A stretch of 64,000 bases of DNA from Candidatus Latescibacterota bacterium (GTDB lineage Bacteria; JAAXHH01). This document shows positions 1 to 9,032 of the stretch, in pieces. The stretch covers positions 62,001 to 126,000 of the forward strand of contig JAAXHH010000121.1 of the NCBI GenBank assembly GCA_012270975.1. The letters are read 5' to 3'. Both the position numbers and the translations under genes were made by a program. Below the pieces are notes generated by a model. The model was not told the DNA's origin. It made no database searches and was given only the letters and a program-made list of their open reading frames with translations. The number at the start of each line of letters is the position of its first letter. Position 1 is the first letter of the stretch.

Positions 1-2
1 TC

Positions 3-2549
3 TTCTCATACGAAACCATCCACGCGGAACTGCCTCGGCCGCCTGATCCGGCCATCTCGGGCGCGGCCATCGAAAAGGCCCTGGCGGAGCTGTACCGGCA
101 GTTGAATGACCGGCGTATTGGCGAGAACCCCCTCGAAGAGATCCTGGAGCATGGTGAGCCTTCCCTGGCTGAACGGTACGACGACGCCCGGATCAGGCTG
201 AGAAAGCGGCACGCTGTAGACAGTCTGCTTGCGCGCCCCGAAGTCCGGCTCAGCGTTTTCATCGAAGAGGAAGACCGGCTTTCGGCCGAACTGTGGAAGA
301 TCCATTTCGCACCGGATGGGGATGGCTGGAAGGCCGACCGGTACGAGTCGGTGCTGACGGCCCGTCTCGGCTTCCGGTTCTCGCTCCGCGAGGACGAGGT
401 CTATGCCTTCGACCGTCTGAAGATCGAGGTGCCCGCCGGTGTATTCGACATCGAAGATGGCCTGCTGATGCCCGGATTTTCGGGAGACCGCATCGGGCGC
501 GCGATCCTCATGGGCGCAGGCCGTTTCACCTTCACGCCCCCGGACCGGGTCGAGCGCCAGCAGATGAACAAGTACGCCCGTACCGGCGACGCGGTATACA
601 CGACCCGGTTCGATCGGATCGTGCTGATCCTCTCCCCGGAAGGTTACGAGCAACTGGTGGAGGGTGTCGCGCTGTCACGCGTCAGGGGCGGCCGGGCTTA
701 CGACCGCGCGGAAGCCCTGCTGAAACGCGTCGGCAGAGATTACCTGAAGGACATGAGGCCCGCCCGGAAACGCTTCTCGCTGGCTCACTCGCATCCCGCG
801 TTCCTCCAGGCGGAAATCGACCTCGCGGAGTCGGACCGGTGGCTGGTATACACCCACAGTCCCTATGAATCGGAAGCGGTCAGCCTGGTGCAGAAGAGCG
901 GTTTTCCCAGGAACCCGGAAATCAGTCCCCCCGTGGTGTGGTGCCGTTTCGGAGTGGATCGGACGGACACCACCGGAGAGGACGGGAAGGTCCGCGGTCC
1001 GATGCTGTCCCTGGATCACTACGGAATCGTTGGGACGCTGGAGGAAAACGGGAAGCGCATGCGCTTGAAGACGACCCTGGACATCACGGCCCGGGCGGAT
1101 ACGCTCAATGCGGCGACTTTCACGCTGAATCCGGCATTCGACCTCGTTCGCGTGGATTACGCCGACGGCGGGGGCGCGCTGTTCACGAGGCAGGGGACCT
1201 ACCGCACGATTCCGTTTCTCCAGCCTGTCCCGCGGGACAGCACCACCACGCTGACCCTGTGGTACGAAGGGGAGGTCTTCCGGGACGGCGGCGGAGGCTT
1301 CTTCGGCCTGTTGAGCAACCAGCAGTGGTTGCCCGTGCATTCCAGCGAGGACCTGTTCACCTTCGATTTGGAACTCCGCTACCCGGAAAAGCTGACCGTG
1401 GCGACGACCGGCGCCGCGCTGGACGGATACGTGGAGAAAGACACGCGGGTATCCCGGTGGCAGCGGCGGCATCCGGTGTCGTCGCTGGGCGTCGCGTTCT
1501 CGGAGAACCGTACCCGGTCGGTATCCCTGGTTGAAGTAGAGCTGACTTTCCACGTGGATAAAGACCGGCGCGAGAGTGATCCGAGTACGGCGCGGATCAT
1601 CCGCCATATCGGTCCCGCGCTAAACTTCTTCAGTGGCCACTTCGGTCCCTATCCCTACGAGAAGCTCGACATCGTCCAGATGCCCGACGACTACGAATTC
1701 GGCCGGGCGCTGCCGTCGATGCTGATGCTGTGGGGCCTGTATTTTCAGGATGCCTTCAGCCTGGACGCGAACCTGCACGCCCACATGTACACGGAAGTGC
1801 AGCATGTATTCCGGGGTTTCCTGGCCCACGAACTCGCCCACCAGTGGTGGGGCGGCGCCGTGATCCCGAAGACGTATCGCGACGCCTGGCTTTCGGAGGC
1901 CATGGCGACGTATGCGGCGGACCTGTTCATCGAACGCGAGACCGGCGGCGAAGGGTTCCGGGAGATGCTGAAGCGGCACACGGATCAGGCGCTTTTCGCC
2001 GACCGGCACGGCGCCGTCGACCTGGGCCGGCGGCTCAGGGAACACTACCAGGCCATCGTCTACGAGAAAGGCGCCATGGTGCTGCACATGCTGCGGCGCA
2101 CCATAGGCGACGAACACTTTATGGCCGTGCTCTCCCGTTTTTACCGGGAAAATGCGGGCAAGGCGGTGACCACGGAGGACTTCGAGGAGGCGGTGGAAGC
2201 GGTCTCCGGCCGGGAGATGGACTGGTTCTTCGACCAGTGGATCCGGCGCACGGGCTATCCGGTCTACCGGGTGTACCATACCAGCAGCGCGGGGCCGGGC
2301 AGTACGCAGGCCGGCGGCGAAGGGTCCGGCGACGCGTTTACGGTGCGTGGACAACTGCTGCAGGAGCAGGAAGGGGAAGTCTTCCAGGCAATCGTACCCC
2401 TGGTCTTCGAACTGGAAAACGGGGACCGGATTACCCGGGAAATCTGGAATACGCAAAAGCGGCAGACCTTCGCGTATACGATGCCGGACAGGGTAAAGCG
2501 CATCCTCGTCGCGCCGGATTACTCCGTGTATTACAAACGCGCGCGCTGA
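3..2549 (+). CDS. M1 family metallopeptidase (5' end outside window)
   Basis: HELAHQWWGG zinc motif plus downstream SEAMATYAAD Glu. The frame stays open from base 3 (FSYETIHAELPRPPDPAISG...), so the ATG at 102 is probably internal. Confidence 0.9.
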   Translation, partial: FSYETIHAELPRPPDPAISGAAIEKALAELYRQLNDRRIGENPLEEILEHGEPSLAERYDDARIRLRKRHAVDSLLARPEVRLSVFIEEEDRLSAELWKIHFAPDGDGWKADRYESVLTARLGFRFSLREDEVYAFDRLKIEVPAGVFDIEDGLLMPGFSGDRIGRAILMGAGRFTFTPPDRVERQQMNKYARTGDAVYTTRFDRIVLILSPEGYEQLVEGVALSRVRGGRAYDRAEALLKRVGRDYLKDMRPARKRFSLAHSHPAFLQAEIDLAESDRWLVYTHSPYESEAVSLVQKSGFPRNPEISPPVVWCRFGVDRTDTTGEDGKVRGPMLSLDHYGIVGTLEENGKRMRLKTTLDITARADTLNAATFTLNPAFDLVRVDYADGGGALFTRQGTYRTIPFLQPVPRDSTTTLTLWYEGEVFRDGGGGFFGLLSNQQWLPVHSSEDLFTFDLELRYPEKLTVATTGAALDGYVEKDTRVSRWQRRHPVSSLGVAFSENRTRSVSLVEVELTFHVDKDRRESDPSTARIIRHIGPALNFFSGHFGPYPYEKLDIVQMPDDYEFGRALPSMLMLWGLYFQDAFSLDANLHAHMYTEVQHVFRGFLAHELAHQWWGGAVIPKTYRDAWLSEAMATYAADLFIERETGGEGFREMLKRHTDQALFADRHGAVDLGRRLREHYQAIVYEKGAMVLHMLRRTIGDEHFMAVLSRFYRENAGKAVTTEDFEEAVEAVSGREMDWFFDQWIRRTGYPVYRVYHTSSAGPGSTQAGGEGSGDAFTVRGQLLQEQEGEVFQAIVPLVFELENGDRITREIWNTQKRQTFAYTMPDRVKRILVAPDYSVYYKRAR

Positions 2550-2600
2550 ACACGCGGCAGAACGACCTCCGAGCCGCGTCGAGCCTGTCCATGCCAGGCG

Positions 2601-3437
2601 CTACTCGGGCACGGGCCGCTCCACCCGGGCGCGATTCGCTTCCGGCGTGTCGGGGTACCGCGCGATGAGACGCTGGTACACGTAGCCGGCCTCCATGTCG
2701 CGCCCCGCCTGCTGCAGGCACCAACCCGCCTGCCATAAGACGCTTTCCAGGCCTTCTGTTCCAGGGAATTCCACTTCGAATTTCAGGTACTGCCGTGCGG
2801 CTTCGATGAGGTCTCCCTGGTCTCGGTAGCTGTCCGCTATTGCCAGGCGCGCCGAACGAACGACCGTCGAATCGGGCTGCGAGGCAAGGAGTTGCTGGAA
2901 TACCATGCGAGACAGTTCCGGCCGCCGTCCGGCGAGGAGCGCCCTGCCCAGGAGAAAACGCGTTTCATCCCTCAGGTCCGAATCAGGATAGGCCTTCAGG
3001 AGCCGGTTGCAGGCGTTGACCGCGTCGTCGTGTCTCTCCAGGTCGAACTGGATGCGGGACATCTCGAGCAGCGCGTCGTCCGCCAGCGCGTGATCCGGAT
3101 CGTGGAGCAATACCTTCAGGTAGTATTGTACCGCGGCTTCCCGGTCCGGGTCCAGGCGTCCAAGGTGGTAGAGGGCCACGGGCTCCCCGGGCCGGTCTTC
3201 CAGTATGCGCAGGAAGGCGCCGCGGGCCCGGACGTGCTGCCCGGCCTCGTAGAAGGCTACTGCTTCGTCAATCGATATGGCGGGGATCTGCTGTGGAACC
3301 GCGGCAACGGCCGTGTCCTGCGCCGCGATCTGTAACGGACACAGGCACATCACCCACCTGGACAGATTCAGGCGGGCGAAGGCGGCAAGTTTCGACAGTA
3401 CGGCGAGGGTGTGACAGCCCGCCTTTGTTTCACTCAT
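2601..3437 (-). CDS. Tetratricopeptide-repeat protein
   Basis: Repeated TPR-like helices (ALYHLGRLDPDREAAVQYYLKVLLHDPDHALADDALLEMSRI...). Confidence 0.75.
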   Translation of the reverse strand: MSETKAGCHTLAVLSKLAAFARLNLSRWVMCLCPLQIAAQDTAVAAVPQQIPAISIDEAVAFYEAGQHVRARGAFLRILEDRPGEPVALYHLGRLDPDREAAVQYYLKVLLHDPDHALADDALLEMSRIQFDLERHDDAVNACNRLLKAYPDSDLRDETRFLLGRALLAGRRPELSRMVFQQLLASQPDSTVVRSARLAIADSYRDQGDLIEAARQYLKFEVEFPGTEGLESVLWQAGWCLQQAGRDMEAGYVYQRLIARYPDTPEANRARVERPVPE

Positions 3438-3726
3438 CGAGGGGAATCCGAAGGGCTTCTTTCAGGAGTTTTCCAGGTTTGAAACGGGTCTTTTTACCGG
3501 CCGGAACGTAAACGATGTCGCTCGTGCGGGGATTGCGCGCGGAGGTGCGGGCCTTGGTGTCCTTCACCTCGAAAACGCCGAACCCACGGATTTCGATTCG
3601 ATCTCCCTGGACAAGCGAATCCCGCATGGCTACGAACGTCTGGTCTACCACGGGAAAAACCTGTTCTTTCTTCAATCCCAGGCGCTTGCTGATCTGTTCC
3701 ACCAACTCCTTCTTGGTGGTGGTCAT
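3430..3726 (-). CDS. HU/IHF family DNA-binding protein
   Basis: MTTTKKELVEQISKRLGLKKEQV...GFGVFEVKDTKARTSARNPRTSDIVYVPAGKKTRFKPGK is the classic HU signature. Confidence 0.95.
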   Translation of the reverse strand: MTTTKKELVEQISKRLGLKKEQVFPVVDQTFVAMRDSLVQGDRIEIRGFGVFEVKDTKARTSARNPRTSDIVYVPAGKKTRFKPGKLLKEALRIPLDE

Positions 3727-3812
3727 GCGGGACCTCCTCCCTGCAACGGGCCCGCCGGTCGGAACCGGACGCTATCCCTATGCAGTCTTTTAACTTAACA
3801 ACGCCGCACCGT

Positions 3813-3841
3813 ATACTATAGACCGGCAGCCGCCGTGTCAA
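3813..3841 (-). promoter_or_regulatory. Sigma70-like promoter for HU gene
   Basis: Minus strand TTGACA (3836-3841), 17-nt spacer, TAGTAT (3813-3818). Confidence 0.65.
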
Positions 3842-3962
3842 AGGATTTCGATTTCATCCACTCCGGGCGCCGCGATGCGCCTGAGATTGGAGTTCGTTCT
3901 TCCATGCACGCGTGTTGCGAGGTTGTTGTCGGCCGTTCACGCGAGACAGTCATTACAGCGAC

Positions 3963-4763
3963 CTAGTTCATCCCCGCCGGCGCCGTCTCGTGAAAGGGGA
4001 AGGATCCCTTGAAGGGACGGGGGCTGGAGACGTACCAGACGCCTTCGTACATGGGGCAGGTCTGGTAGTGGCAGACCACGTTGCACCGTTCCATTTCGTC
4101 ATCTTCCTTGGCGCCCTGGTGGGGGATGTGACTCAGGAAGACGACCGCGTCGCCCGCCTTGGGGTGCAGGACGACGTGTTCCTGGGCGTAGCACCATTCC
4201 TCGAAGGCGACATGGTCTATCCGTGGATAGAGATGGGGCGGTTCCGCGAGGTGGCCGTTTTTCACGAACGTGAGATGGCCCTGTCCGGGGACGTTGTCCT
4301 GGAAGTAGAAGGTCGTGTTCACACTGCTGGGCTGGACCGCGAGGCGGCGTTTCTCCGTTTCCCGCTTTTCGTTCCAGTAGCCGTAGAAGTCCATATGCCA
4401 TTCCTGCGTATAGGCGCCGGGGTTGATATGCGCCCGGAAGCTGCGCAACTGGCACTGCTTGCCCATCATGGCGTAGAGCAGTGGCGCCACGCTCGGGTGC
4501 CCCACCAGCGGGGCGAAGACGTCGGGCTCCCGGTCCAGCAGGGTGTCGAACCACATGTTCCCGACCGCGTTCAGACCTTCCTCCCAACCCTGGTCCTTAG
4601 CGTTGAATATCCGGGACCGCACCTGCTCGGTTTCTTCCGGGGACAGTGCGCCTTCGATAAGCACGAAACCGTCCCGTTCCAGCTGATCGAGTTTTTCGTT
4701 GAGATCCTTCACCGCATCGCTCCTTGTGCGTCTCTCACCGCATCGCTTCCTGAACGTCTCCAA
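3963..4763 (-). CDS. Phytanoyl-CoA dioxygenase family protein
   Basis: LDQLERDGFVLIEGALSPEETEQVRSRI N-terminus; WHMDFYGYW (HxD) and HQGAKEDDEMERCNVVCHYQ. A GTG start near 4713 preceded by AAGGAG is an alternative. Confidence 0.8.
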   Translation of the reverse strand: METFRKRCGERRTRSDAVKDLNEKLDQLERDGFVLIEGALSPEETEQVRSRIFNAKDQGWEEGLNAVGNMWFDTLLDREPDVFAPLVGHPSVAPLLYAMMGKQCQLRSFRAHINPGAYTQEWHMDFYGYWNEKRETEKRRLAVQPSSVNTTFYFQDNVPGQGHLTFVKNGHLAEPPHLYPRIDHVAFEEWCYAQEHVVLHPKAGDAVVFLSHIPHQGAKEDDEMERCNVVCHYQTCPMYEGVWYVSSPRPFKGSFPFHETAPAGMN

Positions 4764-4831
4764 GAGTTCAATCGTTCATTGGTCCGGCAGGTCAGGGATG
4801 GCCGGACCGAATGTTAAATCTTTCACGGAAG

Positions 4832-4860
4832 ACCATAATGACGGGGAGCATTCCTGTCAA
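4832..4860 (-). promoter_or_regulatory. Sigma70-like promoter upstream of phytanoyl-CoA dioxygenase gene
   Basis: Minus strand TTGACA (4855-4860), N17, TATGGT (4832-4837). Confidence 0.5.
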
Positions 4861-4947
4861 GCCATACGGTCCGGGGTTCGCGTCCCGCCGGGACGAGCGA
4901 AAATGGTTCACATGCCGCTTCGGGTTCCATGATCATTCCTCAAAGGA

Positions 4948-6417
4948 TCATCCCTCGAACGGATAGAGCGGCCGGCGCCGGTACCGGTAGGTGAACCGCC
5001 GCATGTCCGCCGTCGTGGCGCCGGGCGTGTCCACCCGGATCAGGCGCCTGCTCACGGGGGCGTAGGCCGCCGTCGGCGCGTGCACGCCCTTGGCGATCAG
5101 CACCTGGAAATCGGCCGGGTCCAGGCCGATGCTGGTCATCATGCCCAGGCTGACGGGCACGGTACGCAGCGACGTCAGGCTGACCGTCAGTCCGCTGTCC
5201 GTGGCCACAACCGCCGTGACGCCCATGTTGAAGTCCGTCTTGCCGCCGTGGCGCACGGCCGACTCGGTGAAGCGTCCCTCGTGAATGCCGAGTACGCGTA
5301 CCTCGGCCCGGATGGGCGGACCGTGCCGGTCGTCCGTCTTGCCGCCCATGCTCAGGATGACGCGCGCGCCGACTCCCGCGGCAACGGCCCGTTCGACGGA
5401 TTCGGGATCGTAGAGGCAGAGGAAGGCGGTGGCACTGCCGCGGGCCAGCAGTTCATGGGCGATGAGCGTGCCGTCCGCGGCCGACCCGCCACCCACGTTG
5501 TCCCCCATGTCGAGCAGGCATACGGGACCCTCGCCTGCCAGCGCGGCGTCGACGGCGTCGGGTATGGTGACGAACTCACCGACGAATTCGTCCCGGTGCG
5601 CCACCAGGTATCCGGCGAGATCGTCCGCGATGCGGCGGGCCAGATCCGGGTCGCCGTCCGTCACGGCGATGAAGGCCGAACCCATCTCCGGCACGTCCGC
5701 GTAGGGAAAACCGAGGACGATGCTGTCGGACAGGACGCCCGGCGCCTTCAGCCACGCATCCGCCTTTTCGTAGAGGGGCAGGCAGGGCGGCGAGGACGTG
5801 TCCTGGCGCTCGATGCCGATAGCCACCGCCGGGAAGGCCGCCGCCTGGACGGGGCGTACTTCCCCGTGCAGGGTCCGAGCCATCAGCGCCGCGGCTTCCA
5901 GTCCCCGCTGCTTCTGATCCAGGTGCGGATTGGTCCGATAGGCGATGGTGGCGTCGCAGGCCGCGATCATGCGTTGCGAAAGGTTGGCGTGGGGATCGAT
6001 GGTGCAGATGACAGGGAGGTTCGGCCCGACCTCGCTCCGCAGCCGCGTCAGCCAGAACCCGTCCAGGTCGTGGTAGTCCGCTCCCTCGCCGGCATTGGCG
6101 CCATGGGGGGCGACCAGCAGGCCGTCGAGGGGCCCCGCGCCCGCGAGTTGCCGGAACATCAGGTCGATCAGCGCGTCGCAGGTTTCCCGCGTGATCCGGC
6201 CGGACGGCGGGGTGGACGCGTAGAACATCGGCACGGCGTCCATGCCGGCGTCGTCCAGGCCCTCCAGGAATCCGCTGATCTCGTGGAATCCGCCCCTGAA
6301 ATGATCGGCTACGGCCTCGCCCGTGAGGATCCCGTCCCGCTGGAACAGGTCGAGGGTCGTCGGCGTGTGGCTGAACGTATTGGATTCGTGGATCAGCGAG
6401 AGGATGCCCACGCGCAC
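4948..6417 (-). CDS. M81 family metallopeptidase (MlrC-like)
   Basis: MRVGILSLIHESNTFS..., LLVAPHGANAGEGADYHDLDGFWL, CTIDPHANLS, LLDMGDNVGGGSAADGT. Confidence 0.9.
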   Translation of the reverse strand: MRVGILSLIHESNTFSHTPTTLDLFQRDGILTGEAVADHFRGGFHEISGFLEGLDDAGMDAVPMFYASTPPSGRITRETCDALIDLMFRQLAGAGPLDGLLVAPHGANAGEGADYHDLDGFWLTRLRSEVGPNLPVICTIDPHANLSQRMIAACDATIAYRTNPHLDQKQRGLEAAALMARTLHGEVRPVQAAAFPAVAIGIERQDTSSPPCLPLYEKADAWLKAPGVLSDSIVLGFPYADVPEMGSAFIAVTDGDPDLARRIADDLAGYLVAHRDEFVGEFVTIPDAVDAALAGEGPVCLLDMGDNVGGGSAADGTLIAHELLARGSATAFLCLYDPESVERAVAAGVGARVILSMGGKTDDRHGPPIRAEVRVLGIHEGRFTESAVRHGGKTDFNMGVTAVVATDSGLTVSLTSLRTVPVSLGMMTSIGLDPADFQVLIAKGVHAPTAAYAPVSRRLIRVDTPGATTADMRRFTYRYRRRPLYPFEG

Positions 6418-6527
6418 GGATAAGCGCTCCTTGGACTGCGGATCATGCTGCCCGGATTACGATGGCCTGCGGATCATGCTGGCGTGGGTCGCACCGGCAG
6501 CACACCCGGACGACCCGGGCCGGAGGA

Positions 6528-7067
6528 TCACGACATCATGTGCTGGAAGGACTTCCTGAATTTGTCAACTTTCGGGTCGATGACCATGAAACAGTAGGGT
6601 TGGCGGGGATTGTTGCGATAGTAGTCGTGGTGGTAGGCTTCGGCCTCGTAAAACTCCCGCAGGGGCTCGATCTCCGTGACGATCGGATCGCTCCAGAGAT
6701 CCGAGGCGTCCGTCTCCGTCTTCGAAACCTCGGCTGCGCCCCGCTGTGATTCGTCGTGGTACAGGATGATCGAACGATACTGGGTGCCGACGTCCCCGCC
6801 CTGGCGGTTCAGCGTGGTCGGATCGTGAATACGCCAGAAGATATGCAGGAGATCCGCGTAGCCGATCACGGCCGGATCGAAGGTGATCCGCACCACCTCG
6901 GCATGGCCGGTCGCGCCGGTACACACGGACTTGTAATCCGGGTTTTCCACGCTTCCGCCGGCGTAGCCGGACACCACGCTCGTGACGCCCTTGACCTGCT
7001 GGTAGATGGCTTCGAGACACCAGAAGCATCCACCGCCCAGCGTTGCCGTCTGCGCCTGTTGGGTCAT
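6528..7067 (-). CDS. msrA: Peptide-methionine (S)-S-oxide reductase
   Basis: GGGCFWCLEAIYQQVKGVTSVVSGYAGG...HAEVVRITFDP motifs. Confidence 0.96.
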   Translation of the reverse strand: MTQQAQTATLGGGCFWCLEAIYQQVKGVTSVVSGYAGGSVENPDYKSVCTGATGHAEVVRITFDPAVIGYADLLHIFWRIHDPTTLNRQGGDVGTQYRSIILYHDESQRGAAEVSKTETDASDLWSDPIVTEIEPLREFYEAEAYHHDYYRNNPRQPYCFMVIDPKVDKFRKSFQHMMS

Positions 7068-7080
7068 GTTGCCATCCTCC

Positions 7081-7284
7081 TCAGTCGCGCGGGTTCCGCG
7101 TAACGCGCATGTAGGTAAAAACGAAAATCGGTATCGCGAGGGCCAGGAAAATCCAGATCAGCACCCGGTCGTCCTCGATGATCCCGGTCATGGCCAGCAG
7201 TGTACTGACGCCTGCCGAGGGAATGGCCGCGGTAGCGGCGGATACAGCCAGGCAGAACAGGAGATCCTTGATCATGCGTCTCAT
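7081..7284 (-). CDS. Small membrane protein (67 aa, two predicted hydrophobic segments)
   Basis: MRRMIKDLLFCLAVSAATAAIPSAGVSTLLAMTGIIEDDRVLIWIFLALAIPIFVFTYMRVTRNPRD. Its start overlaps the amidohydrolase stop by 4 nt (ATGA). Confidence 0.6.
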   Translation of the reverse strand: MRRMIKDLLFCLAVSAATAAIPSAGVSTLLAMTGIIEDDRVLIWIFLALAIPIFVFTYMRVTRNPRD

Positions 7285-8588
7285 GAAACCGGCCGATTCA
7301 CCAGTTTGCCGTCGACGTAATCCTGCAGATCCCGGGTGACCGCGCCGTCCGGTTCGCGATCGAAGGTCGCCCTGAATGCCCGCATCAGGGCGGACGGCTC
7401 GAACCGCCGGCCCTCGCGCACGGTGCACGACACGTTTTCTATATCTTCGATCCGATCGAGGGGATTCCCCTCCACCGCGACCAGATCGGCCTGCCGTCCC
7501 GGCCTGATGGAACCGGTCCTGTCGTCTATGCCCAGCACCCGGGCGTTTATGGAAGTGGCCGACCGGAGTGCGTCCACGGCCGGGATGCCGGCGTCCGTGT
7601 ACATGGCGAGTTCGTCGTGCACGCTCATCCCCGGTACGAGGTGGGGGAAGGGCGTATCGGTTCCGAGTGCGACGGTCACGCCCCGTTGATGGGCTCTGCG
7701 GAGGAACCGCTTCAGGTGCACCATGGCGCCCTGGTACCGCCACCGGTGCTCCGCCGGCCCGAATCGGCTGAGGTACCGCTGCCATATATCGAGATGGCGG
7801 GGGTGCACCCAGGCCCTCCGGGCGTCGTGGTGGAAAGGCCGGTCAAGGATGCGGCCGAGCCGGTCCCAGACCACCAGGGTCGGGTCGATGATAACGTCCC
7901 GTTCCAGAAGCTGGTCGATCATGAGATCGTCTTCCACCTCGGACGCCGCGCGCCAGGCAACGCCGCAGCCGGCCAGGTGCTCGAATTCATCGAGTCCGAC
8001 CCGCACGGCGTCTTCGGCGGACGTCGCCTGCAGATGGGCCACCACGAATTTACCCGATTCGTGGGCGGCGTCAACAGCCGCCTTCAGCAGGGGAGGATCC
8101 ACGCCCGCGTACAGCTTGATCTGGTCTACCCCGGCTTCCGCGTGCCGTCGGACCGAATCGGCGATCTCCCCCGGTCTGCCGTGGGCACGGCCCAGCTGGG
8201 GCCAGTACACCTTGGGACCGTCGAGAAGGTGGCCGCAGCACAGGATGGCCGGACCGGCCGAAAGATCATTCGCGTGGCGCTCGCGCTCGCCCAGAATCCA
8301 CGCCAGATCGTTGCCCACGTCACGGACCGTGGTTACACCCGCGGCCAGGAAAGCCGGTCCCATGACGGAACTGTAGTGGACGTGGGCGTCCATCACGCCC
8401 GGCAGAAGCGTGCAGCCCGGCAGGGGTACGGACTCCACGTCACCGGGGATTTCGGCGACCGGCAGGATCGCGTCGATGAGGCGGTCTCTGACCACCACGG
8501 CCACCCCGGACCGCGTATCGTCGGATACGCCGTCCCATACCCGGTCCGCGGCCAGCGCGTACGCGATGTTCCCGGTGTCGTTGTCCAT
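7281..8588 (-). CDS. Amidohydrolase family protein (imidazolonepropionase-like)
   Basis: LLPGVMDAHVHYSS, VVAHLQATSAEDAVRVGLDEFEHL, VALGTDTPFPHLVPG, GSIRPGRQADLVAVEGNPLDRIEDIENV. The start MDNDTGN at 8588 is preferred over 8705. Confidence 0.88.
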   Translation of the reverse strand: MDNDTGNIAYALAADRVWDGVSDDTRSGVAVVVRDRLIDAILPVAEIPGDVESVPLPGCTLLPGVMDAHVHYSSVMGPAFLAAGVTTVRDVGNDLAWILGERERHANDLSAGPAILCCGHLLDGPKVYWPQLGRAHGRPGEIADSVRRHAEAGVDQIKLYAGVDPPLLKAAVDAAHESGKFVVAHLQATSAEDAVRVGLDEFEHLAGCGVAWRAASEVEDDLMIDQLLERDVIIDPTLVVWDRLGRILDRPFHHDARRAWVHPRHLDIWQRYLSRFGPAEHRWRYQGAMVHLKRFLRRAHQRGVTVALGTDTPFPHLVPGMSVHDELAMYTDAGIPAVDALRSATSINARVLGIDDRTGSIRPGRQADLVAVEGNPLDRIEDIENVSCTVREGRRFEPSALMRAFRATFDREPDGAVTRDLQDYVDGKLVNRPVS

Positions 8589-8710
8589 GTCGGATCCCCG
8601 GTTGTCCGTCTTCGACAGGGTTGTGGAGGGACAGCCTTCTCCGCGGTGTCCGGCACGCCATAAATCCCTTGCCCGGAGCGCGTCCCGACCTTTACTATAT
8701 CCCATCGGTA

Positions 8711-8739
8711 ATATCTAACGCCACCACGGATTCTGTCAA
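8711..8739 (-). promoter_or_regulatory. Possible promoter for amidohydrolase
   Basis: Minus strand TTGACA (8734-8739), N17, AGATAT. Confidence 0.4.
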
Positions 8740-8746
8740 AGGGCTA

Positions 8747-9010
8747 ATGTCCATTCCCCTGTACATCGGCTGGCAACGCATCCTGGACGGCCAGGGTCTC
8801 GGCATCGCCTTCACCGGCATGTTCATCGTATTCCTGGCCCTCGCCGCGATCAGCCTCTGCATTGCCTTGCTGCCGAAGGTCATGGCTGCATTCGGGGATG
8901 ATCTCCCCGAGCGGCCGAACACTCCCACCGAACCGGACTCCTCGCACGACGACGAAGCCTTGGCCGCCGCGGTCGGATGCGCGCTCGACGAAAAAAACAA
9001 TAACCGGTAA
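8747..9010 (+). CDS. OadG-family gamma subunit of sodium-translocating decarboxylase
   Basis: Short single-TM protein (LGIAFTGMFIVFLALAAISLCIALLPKVM) with acidic tail, immediately upstream of the beta and alpha subunit genes. Confidence 0.72.
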   Translation: MSIPLYIGWQRILDGQGLGIAFTGMFIVFLALAAISLCIALLPKVMAAFGDDLPERPNTPTEPDSSHDDEALAAAVGCALDEKNNNR

Positions 9011-9032
9011 TCAGGCCATGCGGACGGACTAG

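Noticed and set aside
5080-6423. 447-aa plus-strand ORF opposite the M81 peptidase gene
   Set aside because: Antisense shadow ORF; the minus-strand gene has clear family motifs.
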